Shown here piece after piece: positions 49,415-58,684 of a stretch of DNA of 64,000 bases. A program made the translations under genes and the position numbers. Within the stretch, counting starts at the first letter, position 1, and each line of letters opens with the position of its first letter. Below the pieces are notes generated by a model. The model saw nothing but the letters and a program-made list of their open reading frames with translations, did no database searches and was not told where the DNA came from. The stretch is from Clostridium sp. AN503 (GTDB lineage Bacteria; Bacillota; Clostridia; Lachnospirales; Lachnospiraceae). The stretch is from contig NZ_JBFDTP010000002.1 of the NCBI RefSeq assembly GCF_040719375.1, positions 1,550,001 through 1,614,000 on the forward strand, read 5' to 3'.

Positions 49415-52078
49415 GTGGCTGGATTATCACCAATGATGGTCCAATATATGGAGACCAAAAAACAATATCACGACTGTATCCTGTTCTACCGCCTGGGCGA
49501 CTTTTACGAAATGTTCTTCGACGATGCGCTGACCGCATCGCGGGAGCTGGAGATCACCCTGACAGGAAAGGAATGCGGGCTGGAGGAACGCGCACCCATG
49601 TGTGGCGTTCCTTATCATGCTGTGGATGCATATTTAAGCAGGCTGGTGCAGAAGGGCTATAAGGTAGCCATCGCAGAGCAGATGGAGGACCCGAAGCAGG
49701 CCAAGGGACTGGTGAAACGGGAGGTGATCCGGGTGGTCACGCCGGGTACCATCACCAGTGCCCAGGCCCTTGACGAGACCAGGAACAACTACCTGATGGG
49801 GATCGTCTATCTGGGCGACCGGATGGGCGTGTCGGTAGCGGATATCACCACCGGGGATTTCCTTGTGACGGAGGTGTCCTCCGAGCGTTCCCTGTATGAT
49901 GAGATCAATAAATATTCCCCCGCGGAGATCATCTATAATGATGCCTTTTCCATGTCGGGCATCAGCCTGGAGGATTTAAAGGACCGGTATCATTTTGCAT
50001 GCTCCACGGTGGATTCCCATTATTTCCAGGATGAGAGCTGCAGGAAGGTGCTGAGGGAGCACTTCAAGGTGGGAAGCCTGGAAGGGCTGGGGCTGGCGGA
50101 CTATGACTGCGGCGTGATCGCGGCTGGGGCCGTGCTCCAGTACCTCTACGAGACCCAGAAAAACACCCTGGACCATCTGACCACCATTGTGCCTTATTCC
50201 ACCGGCAATTACATGGTATTAGACGCGTCCACCAGAAGGAACTTAGAGCTTCTTGAGACCATGCGGGAAAAACAGAAACGGGGAAGCCTTCTCTGGGTGC
50301 TTGACAAGACCCGGACGGCCATGGGCGCAAGGCTTCTGCGCACCTGGATCGAGCAGCCTCTCATTGACCGGGAAGAGATCCTGAAGCGCCAGACTGCCAT
50401 TGAGGAGCTGAACCTAAACTACATAAGCCGGGAAGAACTGGGAGAGTATCTAAATCCCGTCTATGACCTGGAGCGTCTGATCGGGCGGATCAGCTATAAG
50501 TCCGCCAACCCGCGGGATCTGCTGGCATTCTGCAATTCCATTGCCATGGTCCCCCACATCAAGACACTGCTCAAAGAATTTACAAGCCCCAACCTGCGCA
50601 GCCTGGAGGAAGCGTTGGACCCGCTGGAGGATTTGGAGAGCCTGATCCGGAGCGCTATCGTGGAGGAGCCGCCCATCGTTGTGCGGGAGGGCGGCATCAT
50701 AAAGGACGGTTTTCACGAGGAAGCAGACCGTCTGCGCCACGCAAAGACGGAGGGGAAGACCTGGCTGGCGGAGTTAGAGGCGAGGGAGCGGGACAAGACC
50801 GGCATCAAGAACCTGAAAGTAAAGTTCAACAAGGTGTTCGGATACTATTTCGAGGTGACCAATTCCTTTAAGGACATGGTTCCCGATTACTTTATCCGCA
50901 AACAGACCCTGACCAACGCGGAGCGGTATACCACGGACGAGCTTAAGAACCTGGAGGATGTGATCCTGGGAGCGGAGGACAAGCTGTTCTCCTTAGAATA
51001 CGAACTGTTCTGCCAGGTCCGTGACGCCATAGCAGCGGAGGTGGTCCGCATCCAGCAGACAGCCCGGGCCATTGCAACGGTGGATGTCTATGTTTCTCTG
51101 TCTACGGTAGCCACCAGGAATAACTATGTAAAACCGTCCATCAACGAAAAAGGCACGATCCAGGTGAAGGGCGGCCGTCATCCGGTGGTGGAAAAAATGA
51201 TGCGGGATGACTTGTTTGTGGCCAATGACACCTACCTGGATAACGGGAAGAACCGGATCTCCATCATCACCGGTCCAAACATGGCGGGGAAATCCACCTA
51301 CATGCGCCAGACTGCGTTGATCGTTCTGATGGCGCAGATCGGCAGCTTTGTGCCTGCGGACCAGGCAAATATTGGGATCTGCGACCGGATATTCACCCGT
51401 GTGGGAGCGTCAGACGACTTAGCCAGCGGACAGAGCACCTTCATGGTAGAGATGACGGAGGTCGCCAATATCCTGAGAAATGCCACCCGCAACAGTCTCC
51501 TGATCCTGGATGAGATCGGGCGCGGGACCAGCACCTTTGACGGCTTGAGCATCGCCTGGGCCGTGGTGGAGCATATCAGCAACACGAAGCTTTTGGGAGC
51601 CAAGACGCTCTTTGCCACCCATTATCATGAGCTGACCGAGTTAGAAGGGATCATGAGCGGCGTCAACAACTACTGCATCGCGGTGAAGGAGCAGGGGGAC
51701 GATATCGTGTTCCTGCGCAAGATCATAAAGGGCGGGGCAGACAAGAGCTATGGCATCCAGGTTGCGAAGCTGGCGGGCGTGCCGGATACGGTCATTAACC
51801 GGGCAAAAGAGCTGGTGGAAGAGCTGATCGACACAGATCTGACGACCCGCACCCGGGAGATCGCGGAAGGAAATGCAACTGCCGTCAGCCACAAGCCGGT
51901 ACCGAAGCCGGACGAGGTGGAGCTAAGCCAGCTCACCCTGTTTGATACGGTCCGGGAGGATGACATCATAGAAGAGCTGAAAGGCCTGGAGCTGGGCAAT
52001 ATGACGCCCATCGACGCCTTGAATATCCTGTACCGCATGCAGACGAAGCTTAAGAACCGCTGGGGCGGAGAAGTGTAA
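49415..52078 (+). CDS. mutS: DNA mismatch repair protein MutS
   Basis: An 887-residue mismatch sensor. The N-terminal mismatch-binding domain includes GDFYEMFFDDA (Phe-x-Glu reading motif). The ATPase has Walker A GPNMAGKST (620-628) and the later DEIGRGTSTFDGLSIAWA. The C-terminal helix-turn-helix dimerisation region is present. Start is GTG 49415 after aaggag. MutL follows 60 bases later; the pair initiates repair of replication errors. Confidence 0.98.
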   Translation: MAGLSPMMVQYMETKKQYHDCILFYRLGDFYEMFFDDALTASRELEITLTGKECGLEERAPMCGVPYHAVDAYLSRLVQKGYKVAIAEQMEDPKQAKGLVKREVIRVVTPGTITSAQALDETRNNYLMGIVYLGDRMGVSVADITTGDFLVTEVSSERSLYDEINKYSPAEIIYNDAFSMSGISLEDLKDRYHFACSTVDSHYFQDESCRKVLREHFKVGSLEGLGLADYDCGVIAAGAVLQYLYETQKNTLDHLTTIVPYSTGNYMVLDASTRRNLELLETMREKQKRGSLLWVLDKTRTAMGARLLRTWIEQPLIDREEILKRQTAIEELNLNYISREELGEYLNPVYDLERLIGRISYKSANPRDLLAFCNSIAMVPHIKTLLKEFTSPNLRSLEEALDPLEDLESLIRSAIVEEPPIVVREGGIIKDGFHEEADRLRHAKTEGKTWLAELEARERDKTGIKNLKVKFNKVFGYYFEVTNSFKDMVPDYFIRKQTLTNAERYTTDELKNLEDVILGAEDKLFSLEYELFCQVRDAIAAEVVRIQQTARAIATVDVYVSLSTVATRNNYVKPSINEKGTIQVKGGRHPVVEKMMRDDLFVANDTYLDNGKNRISIITGPNMAGKSTYMRQTALIVLMAQIGSFVPADQANIGICDRIFTRVGASDDLASGQSTFMVEMTEVANILRNATRNSLLILDEIGRGTSTFDGLSIAWAVVEHISNTKLLGAKTLFATHYHELTELEGIMSGVNNYCIAVKEQGDDIVFLRKIIKGGADKSYGIQVAKLAGVPDTVINRAKELVEELIDTDLTTRTREIAEGNATAVSHKPVPKPDEVELSQLTLFDTVREDDIIEELKGLELGNMTPIDALNILYRMQTKLKNRWGGEV

Positions 52079-52138
52079 GCCCCACATTTCAGACAGCAGG
52101 CAGCAGTGTAATGTGCATATGCAAAGGAGATATAAACT

Positions 52139-54211
52139 ATGCCCAATATCCATGTGCTGGACCAAAATACGATCAATAAAATAGCAGCCGGAGAAGTCAT
52201 CGAGCGCCCGGCGTCCGTGGTGAAGGAGCTTTTGGAGAATGCCATCGACGCCAGGGCCACCGCTGTTACGGTGGAGATCCGGGAGGGCGGTATTTCCTTT
52301 ATCCGGGTGACGGACAATGGCTGCGGGATTCCGAAAGCAGATATCCCCCTGGCTTTTCTGCGCCATTCCACCAGCAAGATCCAGAGCGTGGAGGATTTAT
52401 TTACCGTATCTTCCCTGGGGTTCCGCGGCGAGGCGCTTTCCAGTATCGCGGCTGTGGCGCAGGTGGAGGTCATTACCAAGACCAGCGACAGCCTGACCGG
52501 ATCACGCTATCAGATTGAAGGCGGGGAAGAAAAGAGTTTAGAGGAGATCGGCGCTCCGGAGGGGACCACGTTCATTGCGCGGAACCTTTTTTACAATACC
52601 CCGGTGCGCAGGAAGTTTTTGAAAACCCCAATGACGGAGGGCGCCCATGTGGCGGACTTGGTGGAGAAGATCGCCCTTTCCCACCCGGAGATATCCATCC
52701 GCTTTATCCAGAACAACCAGAATAAGCTGCACACTTCGGGCAATCATAATCTGAAGGACATTATCTACACGGTATTTGGCAGGGAGATCACATCCAACTT
52801 ACTTCCGGTTGAACGGAAAAGCGAAGTGATCTCTGTATCCGGGTTTATCGGGAAACCTGTGATCGCCCGGAGCAACCGGAATTTTGAAAATTACTTTATT
52901 AACGGACGATATATCAGGAGCGGCATCATCTGCAAAGCTATCGAGGAAGCCTATAAGCCTTTCATGATGCAGCATAAATACCCGTTTACCATGCTGCACT
53001 TTTCCATCGAGCCGGAATTTTTGGATGTGAATGTACACCCCACCAAGATGGAACTGCGGTTTCGCGACGGGGAGCTGATCTTTACGATGATCCGGGACGC
53101 CATATCAGACGCCCTGATGCACAAAGAGCTGATCCCTGAGGTCGTGCTGGATGAAAAGAAAAAGCGGGAGGAAGAGGCCAGGGAGCTGCGCCGGATCAAC
53201 CAGGAAAAACGGATTCCCATACCGGAGCCGTTTGAGCAGAAACGGATGAAAAAGCTGGGGCAGGGGGCTGTGGCGGGAACGGATCAGAAACCGTCCGGAA
53301 GTGAAACAGCAACTCAGGAAGAAGCATGGAAGGCGTTTGCACAGCCTGCCGGCACTTATGAAGCGGACAGGGCGGCGAAGCCGTCAGACAATCTGGTCCG
53401 TGATGCCATGGGGCATTATGGAGATTATGAAAGCCGGCATTCGGAAAGAACAGGGAATCCAATAAGACCGGAAAATCCGATAAAACCTTCTAAAACAATC
53501 GATATGGACAGCGAAACGGGAGCCATAGGGGCGACGCAGTTAAACGCCCAGCCTGAGCAGCCCGCCGGTGAACCGGCTGCCCGCCAGGTACAGATGGATC
53601 TCTTTGAGGAGAAGCTTTTAGAGCCAAAGGCCCGGAGCCGGCACAAGCTGATCGGCCAGCTCTTTGACACCTACTGGCTGGTAGAATTTAATGAACAGCT
53701 CTACATCATCGACCAGCACGCGGCCCATGAGAAGGTCCTGTTTGAAAAGACCATGAGATCCTTAAAGACCAGGCAGTACACCTGCCAGATGGTCAATCCG
53801 CCCATTATCCTGACCCTGAGCAGCAACGAAGAGGTCATGCTGAAAAAAAACCTGAACTATTTTACCGATATCGGGTTTGAGATCGAACCGTTTGGCGGAA
53901 AAGAATATGCGGTCCGGGGCGTTCCGGACAATCTGTTTTCCATCGCAAAGAAAGAGCTGCTGATGGAAATGCTGGACAGCCTTTCAGAGGATACGCTTGC
54001 CGGAAATGCGGAGATGATCTATACAAAGGTCGCCACTATGTCCTGCAAGGCGGCTGTGAAAGGAAACCACAGATTGACCGCTGTAGAGGCGGATGAGCTG
54101 ATCGACCAGCTTCTGGACTTGGATAATCCGTACGCCTGCCCTCATGGACGGCCGACCATTATCTCCATGAGCAAATATGAGCTGGAAAAGAAATTTAAAC
54201 GGATTGTGTAA
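52139..54211 (+). CDS. mutL: DNA mismatch repair protein MutL
   Basis: A 690-residue protein. The GHKL ATPase N domain has IAAGEVIERPASVVKELLEN, DNGCGI and GFRGEALSSIAAV. A linker of about 140 residues (350-490) is charged and low complexity. The C-terminal domain has DQHAAHEKVLFE (from 525), the endonuclease motif of MutL in organisms that lack MutH. So it should nick the new strand itself. It directly follows mutS. Confidence 0.98.
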   Translation: MPNIHVLDQNTINKIAAGEVIERPASVVKELLENAIDARATAVTVEIREGGISFIRVTDNGCGIPKADIPLAFLRHSTSKIQSVEDLFTVSSLGFRGEALSSIAAVAQVEVITKTSDSLTGSRYQIEGGEEKSLEEIGAPEGTTFIARNLFYNTPVRRKFLKTPMTEGAHVADLVEKIALSHPEISIRFIQNNQNKLHTSGNHNLKDIIYTVFGREITSNLLPVERKSEVISVSGFIGKPVIARSNRNFENYFINGRYIRSGIICKAIEEAYKPFMMQHKYPFTMLHFSIEPEFLDVNVHPTKMELRFRDGELIFTMIRDAISDALMHKELIPEVVLDEKKKREEEARELRRINQEKRIPIPEPFEQKRMKKLGQGAVAGTDQKPSGSETATQEEAWKAFAQPAGTYEADRAAKPSDNLVRDAMGHYGDYESRHSERTGNPIRPENPIKPSKTIDMDSETGAIGATQLNAQPEQPAGEPAARQVQMDLFEEKLLEPKARSRHKLIGQLFDTYWLVEFNEQLYIIDQHAAHEKVLFEKTMRSLKTRQYTCQMVNPPIILTLSSNEEVMLKKNLNYFTDIGFEIEPFGGKEYAVRGVPDNLFSIAKKELLMEMLDSLSEDTLAGNAEMIYTKVATMSCKAAVKGNHRLTAVEADELIDQLLDLDNPYACPHGRPTIISMSKYELEKKFKRIV

Positions 54212-54244
54212 ATTGAAGTTATAGATAAAGAGAAGGGGATATCC

Positions 54245-55183
54245 ATGAAGCGACCACTTATCATCCTGACGGGACCGACTGCGGTTGGGAAAACCTCCCT
54301 TTCCATCCAACTGGCAAAGGCACTGAATGGGGAGATTATCAGCGCCGATTCCATGCAGGTCTATCAACATATGGATATCGGTTCTGCAAAGGTCACCCAG
54401 GCAGAGATGGAGGGAATTCCACATCATCTGATTGATGTGCTGGAACCATGGGAAGAATTTAATGTAACCAGATTCCAGTCTATGGCAAAGGAAGCCATGG
54501 AGGGGATTTATGCCAGAGGACATGTGCCCATTGTGACAGGAGGGACCGGCTTTTACATCCAGGCCCTGGCCTACGATATTGATTTTAAAGAAAACGAGGG
54601 CAGTGCGGATATCCGGCGGGAGCTGGAGCGGCTGGGAGAGGAGCAGGGCGGCGAATACCTGCACCAGATGCTTGCAAAGATCGACCCGGAGTCCGCCGGG
54701 ATGATCCATGCCAACAACCGGAAGCGCGTCATACGGGCCATCGAGTATTACCAGATGACCGGGGAACCCATATCCGAACACAACCGCAGAGAGCGGGAAA
54801 AGGCGTCTCCGTACCAGCTGTTTTATTACGTGTTGACCTGCGACCGCCAGGCGCTTTACGACCGCATTGAGCAGCGTGTGGACCAGATGCTTAAAGCAGG
54901 GCTTGTGGAGGAAGTGAAAAAGCTTAAAGAAATGGGCTGCACCCGCAGCATGGTCTCCATGCAGGGGCTGGGGTACAAAGAGATCCTGGATTATTTGGAC
55001 GGGACCTGCACTCTTGAGGAGGCTGTGTACGTGCTGAAGCGGGATACCAGGCACTTTGCAAAACGGCAGATCACCTGGTTTAAGCGGGAGCGGGATGTGC
55101 GGTGGCTGATCCTGGAAGAGTTCGGCGGCGACAGGGAAAAGATCCTTGCCCATATATTACGTGAATTTGTAGCTGTTATATGA
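54245..55183 (+). CDS. miaA: tRNA dimethylallyltransferase MiaA
   Basis: A 312-residue enzyme that adds the isopentenyl group to A37 of tRNAs reading UNN codons. Walker A is GPTAVGKTS (10-18), followed by DSMQVYQHMDIGSAK and the GGTGFYIQALAYD block. The C-terminal Arg/Lys-rich motif RDTRHFAKRQITWFKRE is typical. MiaB uses its product. The gene cluster miaB-mutS-mutL-miaA matches many Firmicutes, where mutL and miaA often adjoin. Confidence 0.97.
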   Translation: MKRPLIILTGPTAVGKTSLSIQLAKALNGEIISADSMQVYQHMDIGSAKVTQAEMEGIPHHLIDVLEPWEEFNVTRFQSMAKEAMEGIYARGHVPIVTGGTGFYIQALAYDIDFKENEGSADIRRELERLGEEQGGEYLHQMLAKIDPESAGMIHANNRKRVIRAIEYYQMTGEPISEHNRREREKASPYQLFYYVLTCDRQALYDRIEQRVDQMLKAGLVEEVKKLKEMGCTRSMVSMQGLGYKEILDYLDGTCTLEEAVYVLKRDTRHFAKRQITWFKRERDVRWLILEEFGGDREKILAHILREFVAVI

Positions 55184-55209
55184 ACTTTACAGTGAGGAGA
55201 AAGAGAATA

Positions 55210-56490
55210 GTGGAACTGGAACAGATGTATAGGGAACTGGGCATCAGCACAGAGGTGCTCAAGTTCGGCACAGAGATAGAGCGGCACTTAAAAGAACGGT
55301 TTGAGGCGATCGATGCCAACGCAGAGTACAACCAGATGAAGGTAGTGAAGGCCATGCAGGATGCAAGAGTCAGCGACATCCATTTTGCGGCGACCACCGG
55401 CTATGGCTACAACGATCTGGGCAGGGATACGCTGGAGGAGGTATACGCTAAGGCATTCCACGGAGAAAGCGCCCTGGTGCGTCCGCAGCTGATCAGCGGG
55501 ACCCATGCGCTCCATATTGCCCTGTCCGGCAATTTGCGTCCGGGAGATGAGCTTTTATCTCCGGTGGGTAAGCCTTACGATACCTTAGAGGAAGTGATCG
55601 GTATCCGGGAATCCGTAGGCTCCTTAAAAGAGTACGGAGTCGTTTACCGTCAGGTGGATCTTCTGGAGGATGGTTCTTTTGACTTTGAGGGGATCCGGCG
55701 TGCGCTGAACGAAAAGACAAAGCTGGTGACGATCCAGCGCTCCAAGGGCTACGCCACCCGTCCGACCCTTTCTGTGGAGAAGATCGGGCAGCTGATCGCA
55801 TTTATCAAGGAGATCCGTCCGGAAGTCATCTGTATGGTGGACAACTGCTACGGGGAATTTGTGGAGCGGATGGAGCCTACGGATGTGGGCGCAGATATGA
55901 TCGTCGGTTCCCTGATCAAGAACCCCGGCGGCGGCCTGGCTCCGATCGGCGGATACATTGTTGGACGAAAAGACTGTATTGACCGGGCGTCCTACCGGCT
56001 CAGCGCCCCGGGACTCGGCAAGGAGGTAGGCGCGAGCCTGGGAATCAACCAGTCCTTCTTCCAGGGGCTGTTTTTATCACCGACGGTGGTAGCCGGAGCC
56101 TTGAAAGGCGCTATCTTTGCAGCCAATATTTATGAAAAGCTGGGTTTTGCCGTTGTGCCTGACAGCACCGAATCCCGCCACGATATTATCCAGGCCATCA
56201 CCTTTGGCACGCCGGAAGGCGTGGTGGCATTCTGCCAGGGGATCCAGGCAGCCGCTCCCGTGGACAGCTTTGTGACGCCGGAGCCATGGGATATGCCGGG
56301 ATACGATGCGCCGGTCATCATGGCGGCAGGCGCTTTTGTACAGGGCTCCTCCATCGAGCTTTCCGCTGACGGGCCGATCAAACCGCCGTATGCGGTATAT
56401 TTCCAGGGCGGCTTGACCTGGTACCATGCGAAGCTGGGGATCCTAAAATCCCTGCAGAAGCTTAAGGATGCCGGGCTGGTGACGCTTTAA
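55210..56490 (+). CDS. Methionine gamma-lyase family PLP protein (aluminium-resistance type)
   Basis: A PLP-dependent enzyme of the cystathionine gamma-lyase fold family (COG4100). Diagnostic blocks are ATTGYGYNDLGRDTLEEVYA, RPQLISGTHALHIAL and the PLP-lysine loop SLIKNPGGGLAPIGGY. It is usually annotated as methionine gamma-lyase or aluminium-resistance protein; activity is not demonstrated by sequence. ATG 55180 overlaps the miaA stop by four bases. GTG 55210 (426 residues) is preferred because aggag at 55195-55199 precedes it and the length suits the family. Either could be used. Confidence 0.88.
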   Translation: MELEQMYRELGISTEVLKFGTEIERHLKERFEAIDANAEYNQMKVVKAMQDARVSDIHFAATTGYGYNDLGRDTLEEVYAKAFHGESALVRPQLISGTHALHIALSGNLRPGDELLSPVGKPYDTLEEVIGIRESVGSLKEYGVVYRQVDLLEDGSFDFEGIRRALNEKTKLVTIQRSKGYATRPTLSVEKIGQLIAFIKEIRPEVICMVDNCYGEFVERMEPTDVGADMIVGSLIKNPGGGLAPIGGYIVGRKDCIDRASYRLSAPGLGKEVGASLGINQSFFQGLFLSPTVVAGALKGAIFAANIYEKLGFAVVPDSTESRHDIIQAITFGTPEGVVAFCQGIQAAAPVDSFVTPEPWDMPGYDAPVIMAAGAFVQGSSIELSADGPIKPPYAVYFQGGLTWYHAKLGILKSLQKLKDAGLVTL

Positions 56491-56545
56491 AACGTGTTTG
56501 TTAACACTTTCTAAAGTTTTCCATTTTTTGTATACACAGATTTTG

Positions 56546-56559
56546 TTTTGTGGTAAACT
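56546..56559 (+). promoter_or_regulatory. Possible extended -10 element before radC
   Basis: The string ttttgtggtaaact (56546-56559) is identical to that before the phosphofructokinase gene (24638-24651). In both, GCAT follows five bases later. TGG-TAAACT would be an extended -10. No good -35 hexamer was found. Confidence 0.4.
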
Positions 56560-56612
56560 AATAGCATGGTCATTTCTGAGTTCGTACTGGAGAGTCGCGT
56601 GAGGAGGAAATG

Positions 56613-57305
56613 ATGAATCATACTACGATGAAAGAACTGCCTCTCGATGCCCGGCCCTATGAGCGCTGTCTTCGGGAGGGACCTGAGCATCTAAGCGATG
56701 CCCAGCTGTTATCGATCATTATCAGAACCGGCTCTAAGGAGGAAAGCTCCCTGGAGCTGGCGTCCAAAATACTGGCCTTAAACTATCCGAGGGAGGGTAT
56801 TTTAGGGCTTTTGCATCTTTCTCTGCCGCAGCTGATGTCGGTCAAGGGCATCGGCAAGGTGAAGGGGATCCAGCTTTTGTGTATCGGGGAGCTGTCAAGG
56901 CGCATCTGGAAGAAAAAGAATCTGGAGCAGCCGCTCAGCTTCCAGAATGCAAAGGATGTGGCGGATTATTATCAGGAGGACATGCGCCACAAGGAACAGG
57001 AACAGTTCCGCATGATGATGTTCAACACCAGACAGGTGATGCTGGGGGAGGTTTTATTGACCCAGGGCACGGTGAATGCTTCTTTCGCTTCGCCGCGCGA
57101 GATATTCCTGGAAGCGCTCCGGCATCAGGCCGTCAGTCTGATCCTGGTGCACAACCATCCCAGTGGGGACCCGGAGCCAAGCCTGGAGGATATCAGGCTT
57201 ACAAAAAGGATCCGGGAGGCGGGGGAGCTTTTAGATATCCGCCTTCTGGATCACATTATCATCGGCGACAACTCCTATGTCAGTCTGAAAGAACGGGGAT
57301 TATGA
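56613..57305 (+). CDS. radC: RadC-family JAB-domain protein
   Basis: A 230-residue protein. A helix-hairpin-helix region (LMSVKGIGKVKGIQL, about 72-86) is followed by a C-terminal JAB/MPN metallo-domain with HNHPSGDPEPSLEDIRLT from residue 180. The name radC is historical; the family's true role in DNA metabolism is unresolved. Two adjacent ATG codons exist (56610, 56613); the second is better spaced from gaggagg at 56601-56607. It directly precedes mreC, the standard gene order. Confidence 0.95.
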   Translation: MNHTTMKELPLDARPYERCLREGPEHLSDAQLLSIIIRTGSKEESSLELASKILALNYPREGILGLLHLSLPQLMSVKGIGKVKGIQLLCIGELSRRIWKKKNLEQPLSFQNAKDVADYYQEDMRHKEQEQFRMMMFNTRQVMLGEVLLTQGTVNASFASPREIFLEALRHQAVSLILVHNHPSGDPEPSLEDIRLTKRIREAGELLDIRLLDHIIIGDNSYVSLKERGL

Positions 57306-57308
57306 TAG

Positions 57309-58175
57309 ATGGAATCAAAGCGCAGCAAATACATTTTAATCGGTTTATCGGCATTCTGCATTCTCTTGATCGGGGTCACCTCATTTATGGATGGATTCCT
57401 GAACCCTCTGCGGAGCGGTATCGGATATTTTCTGATCCCGATCCAGTCCGGAGTCAACCGTGCAGGAACCTCACTCTACAACGGCATCACCAATTACAGT
57501 ACCTTGAAGAATGCCATGGAGGAACGGCAGATGCTGCAGGACCAGATCGACAGCCTGATCGAGGAGAACAGCCGTCTTCAGGCAGAGCAGTTCGAGCTGG
57601 AGCGGCTCCGGTCCCTGTATGAGCTGGATCAGGAGTATATGCAGTATGAGAAGATCGGAGCCAGGGTCATTGCCAAGGATTCCGGCGACTGGTTCCAGGT
57701 ATTCCGGATCAACAAAGGCTCCGCCGACGGGGTCCGGGTGGATGCCAATGTAATTGCCGGAGGCGGCCTGGTGGGGATCGTCACCGATGTGGGAGCCAAT
57801 TATGCCACGGTCCGTTCCATTATCGACGATGTGAGCCGGGTGGGCGGCATGGCACAGCAGTCCGGGGATACCTGTATCGTCGCGGGGGATCTGACCCTGT
57901 TTGGTGAGGGCCGGCTCCGAATCAACAATATCCTGCAGAATGGGGATATCAAGGACGGGGACAGGATCGTGACCTCCAACGTCAGCTCCAAGTTCCTGCC
58001 GGGCATCCTGATCGGTTATGCCACGGATATCACCACGGACCCGACCCGGCTTACCAAGTCCGGTTACCTGGTGCCTGTGGCGAAGTTTGACAGTCTTCAG
58101 GAGGTCTTAGTCATCACACAGTTAAAAGAGGATCAGACCCAGGACCCGTCTGGCCTTCAGGGAGAGGATTCATGA
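57309..58175 (+). CDS. mreC: Rod shape-determining protein MreC
   Basis: A 288-residue bitopic protein of the elongasome. One membrane segment (about 8-27), a coiled coil (about 70-105, EERQMLQDQIDSLIEENSRL), and a beta-rich outer domain with NVIAGGGLVGIVTDVG. It links the cell wall synthases to the MreB scaffold. No mreB gene lies immediately upstream in this window (radC does), so MreB is probably encoded elsewhere. The stop overlaps mreD by four bases. Confidence 0.95.
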   Translation: MESKRSKYILIGLSAFCILLIGVTSFMDGFLNPLRSGIGYFLIPIQSGVNRAGTSLYNGITNYSTLKNAMEERQMLQDQIDSLIEENSRLQAEQFELERLRSLYELDQEYMQYEKIGARVIAKDSGDWFQVFRINKGSADGVRVDANVIAGGGLVGIVTDVGANYATVRSIIDDVSRVGGMAQQSGDTCIVAGDLTLFGEGRLRINNILQNGDIKDGDRIVTSNVSSKFLPGILIGYATDITTDPTRLTKSGYLVPVAKFDSLQEVLVITQLKEDQTQDPSGLQGEDS

Positions 58176-58678
58176 AACGGACAATACTAAATGTACTGCT
58201 GATGATACTGGCCTTTACGATCCAGAACTGCGTGTTTCCGCTGATCCCGTTTTTGTCGGCATCGCCGAACCTGCTGCTGATCCTGACCTTTTCCTTTGGG
58301 TTTATCTACGGGAAGCAGGCAGGGATGTATTATGGCCTGTTTGCCGGGATATTGCTGGATCTGTTTTACAGCGGTCCTTTTGGCTTTTACACCCTGCTGT
58401 TCGTCAATATCGGTTATTTTAACGGGATCTGTACCAAATATTACTATGAAGATTATATCACGCTGCCGCTGATCTTGAGCCTTGTGAATGAACTGGTTTA
58501 CAATGTTTACATTTATGTGCTGAGGTTTTTGATCCGGAACAGGCTGGATGTTTTTTATTACGCCCGGGAGATCGTCATACCCGAGACCATTTTCACCGTA
58601 GTGACGACACTGCTGATATACCGGTTCTTCCTGTTCACCAACAGGAGGCTGGAAGAGATGGAAAATAGGAGAGACTAA
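58172..58678 (+). CDS. mreD: Rod shape-determining protein MreD
   Basis: A 168-residue polytopic membrane protein with about five hydrophobic segments (FPLIPFLSASPNLLLILTFS, then GLFAGILLDLFYSGPFGFYT). The GKQAGMYYGLFAGILLDL block is the family's best conserved one. It belongs to the cell elongation machinery. It overlaps mreC and runs into the PBP2 gene after six bases, so the three are translated together. Confidence 0.94.
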   Translation: MKRTILNVLLMILAFTIQNCVFPLIPFLSASPNLLLILTFSFGFIYGKQAGMYYGLFAGILLDLFYSGPFGFYTLLFVNIGYFNGICTKYYYEDYITLPLILSLVNELVYNVYIYVLRFLIRNRLDVFYYAREIVIPETIFTVVTTLLIYRFFLFTNRRLEEMENRRD

Positions 58679-58684
58679 AAAGAA

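Noticed and set aside
53984..55153. 389-codon open frame on the minus strand
   Set aside because: Lies across mutL and miaA, both certain on the plus strand.
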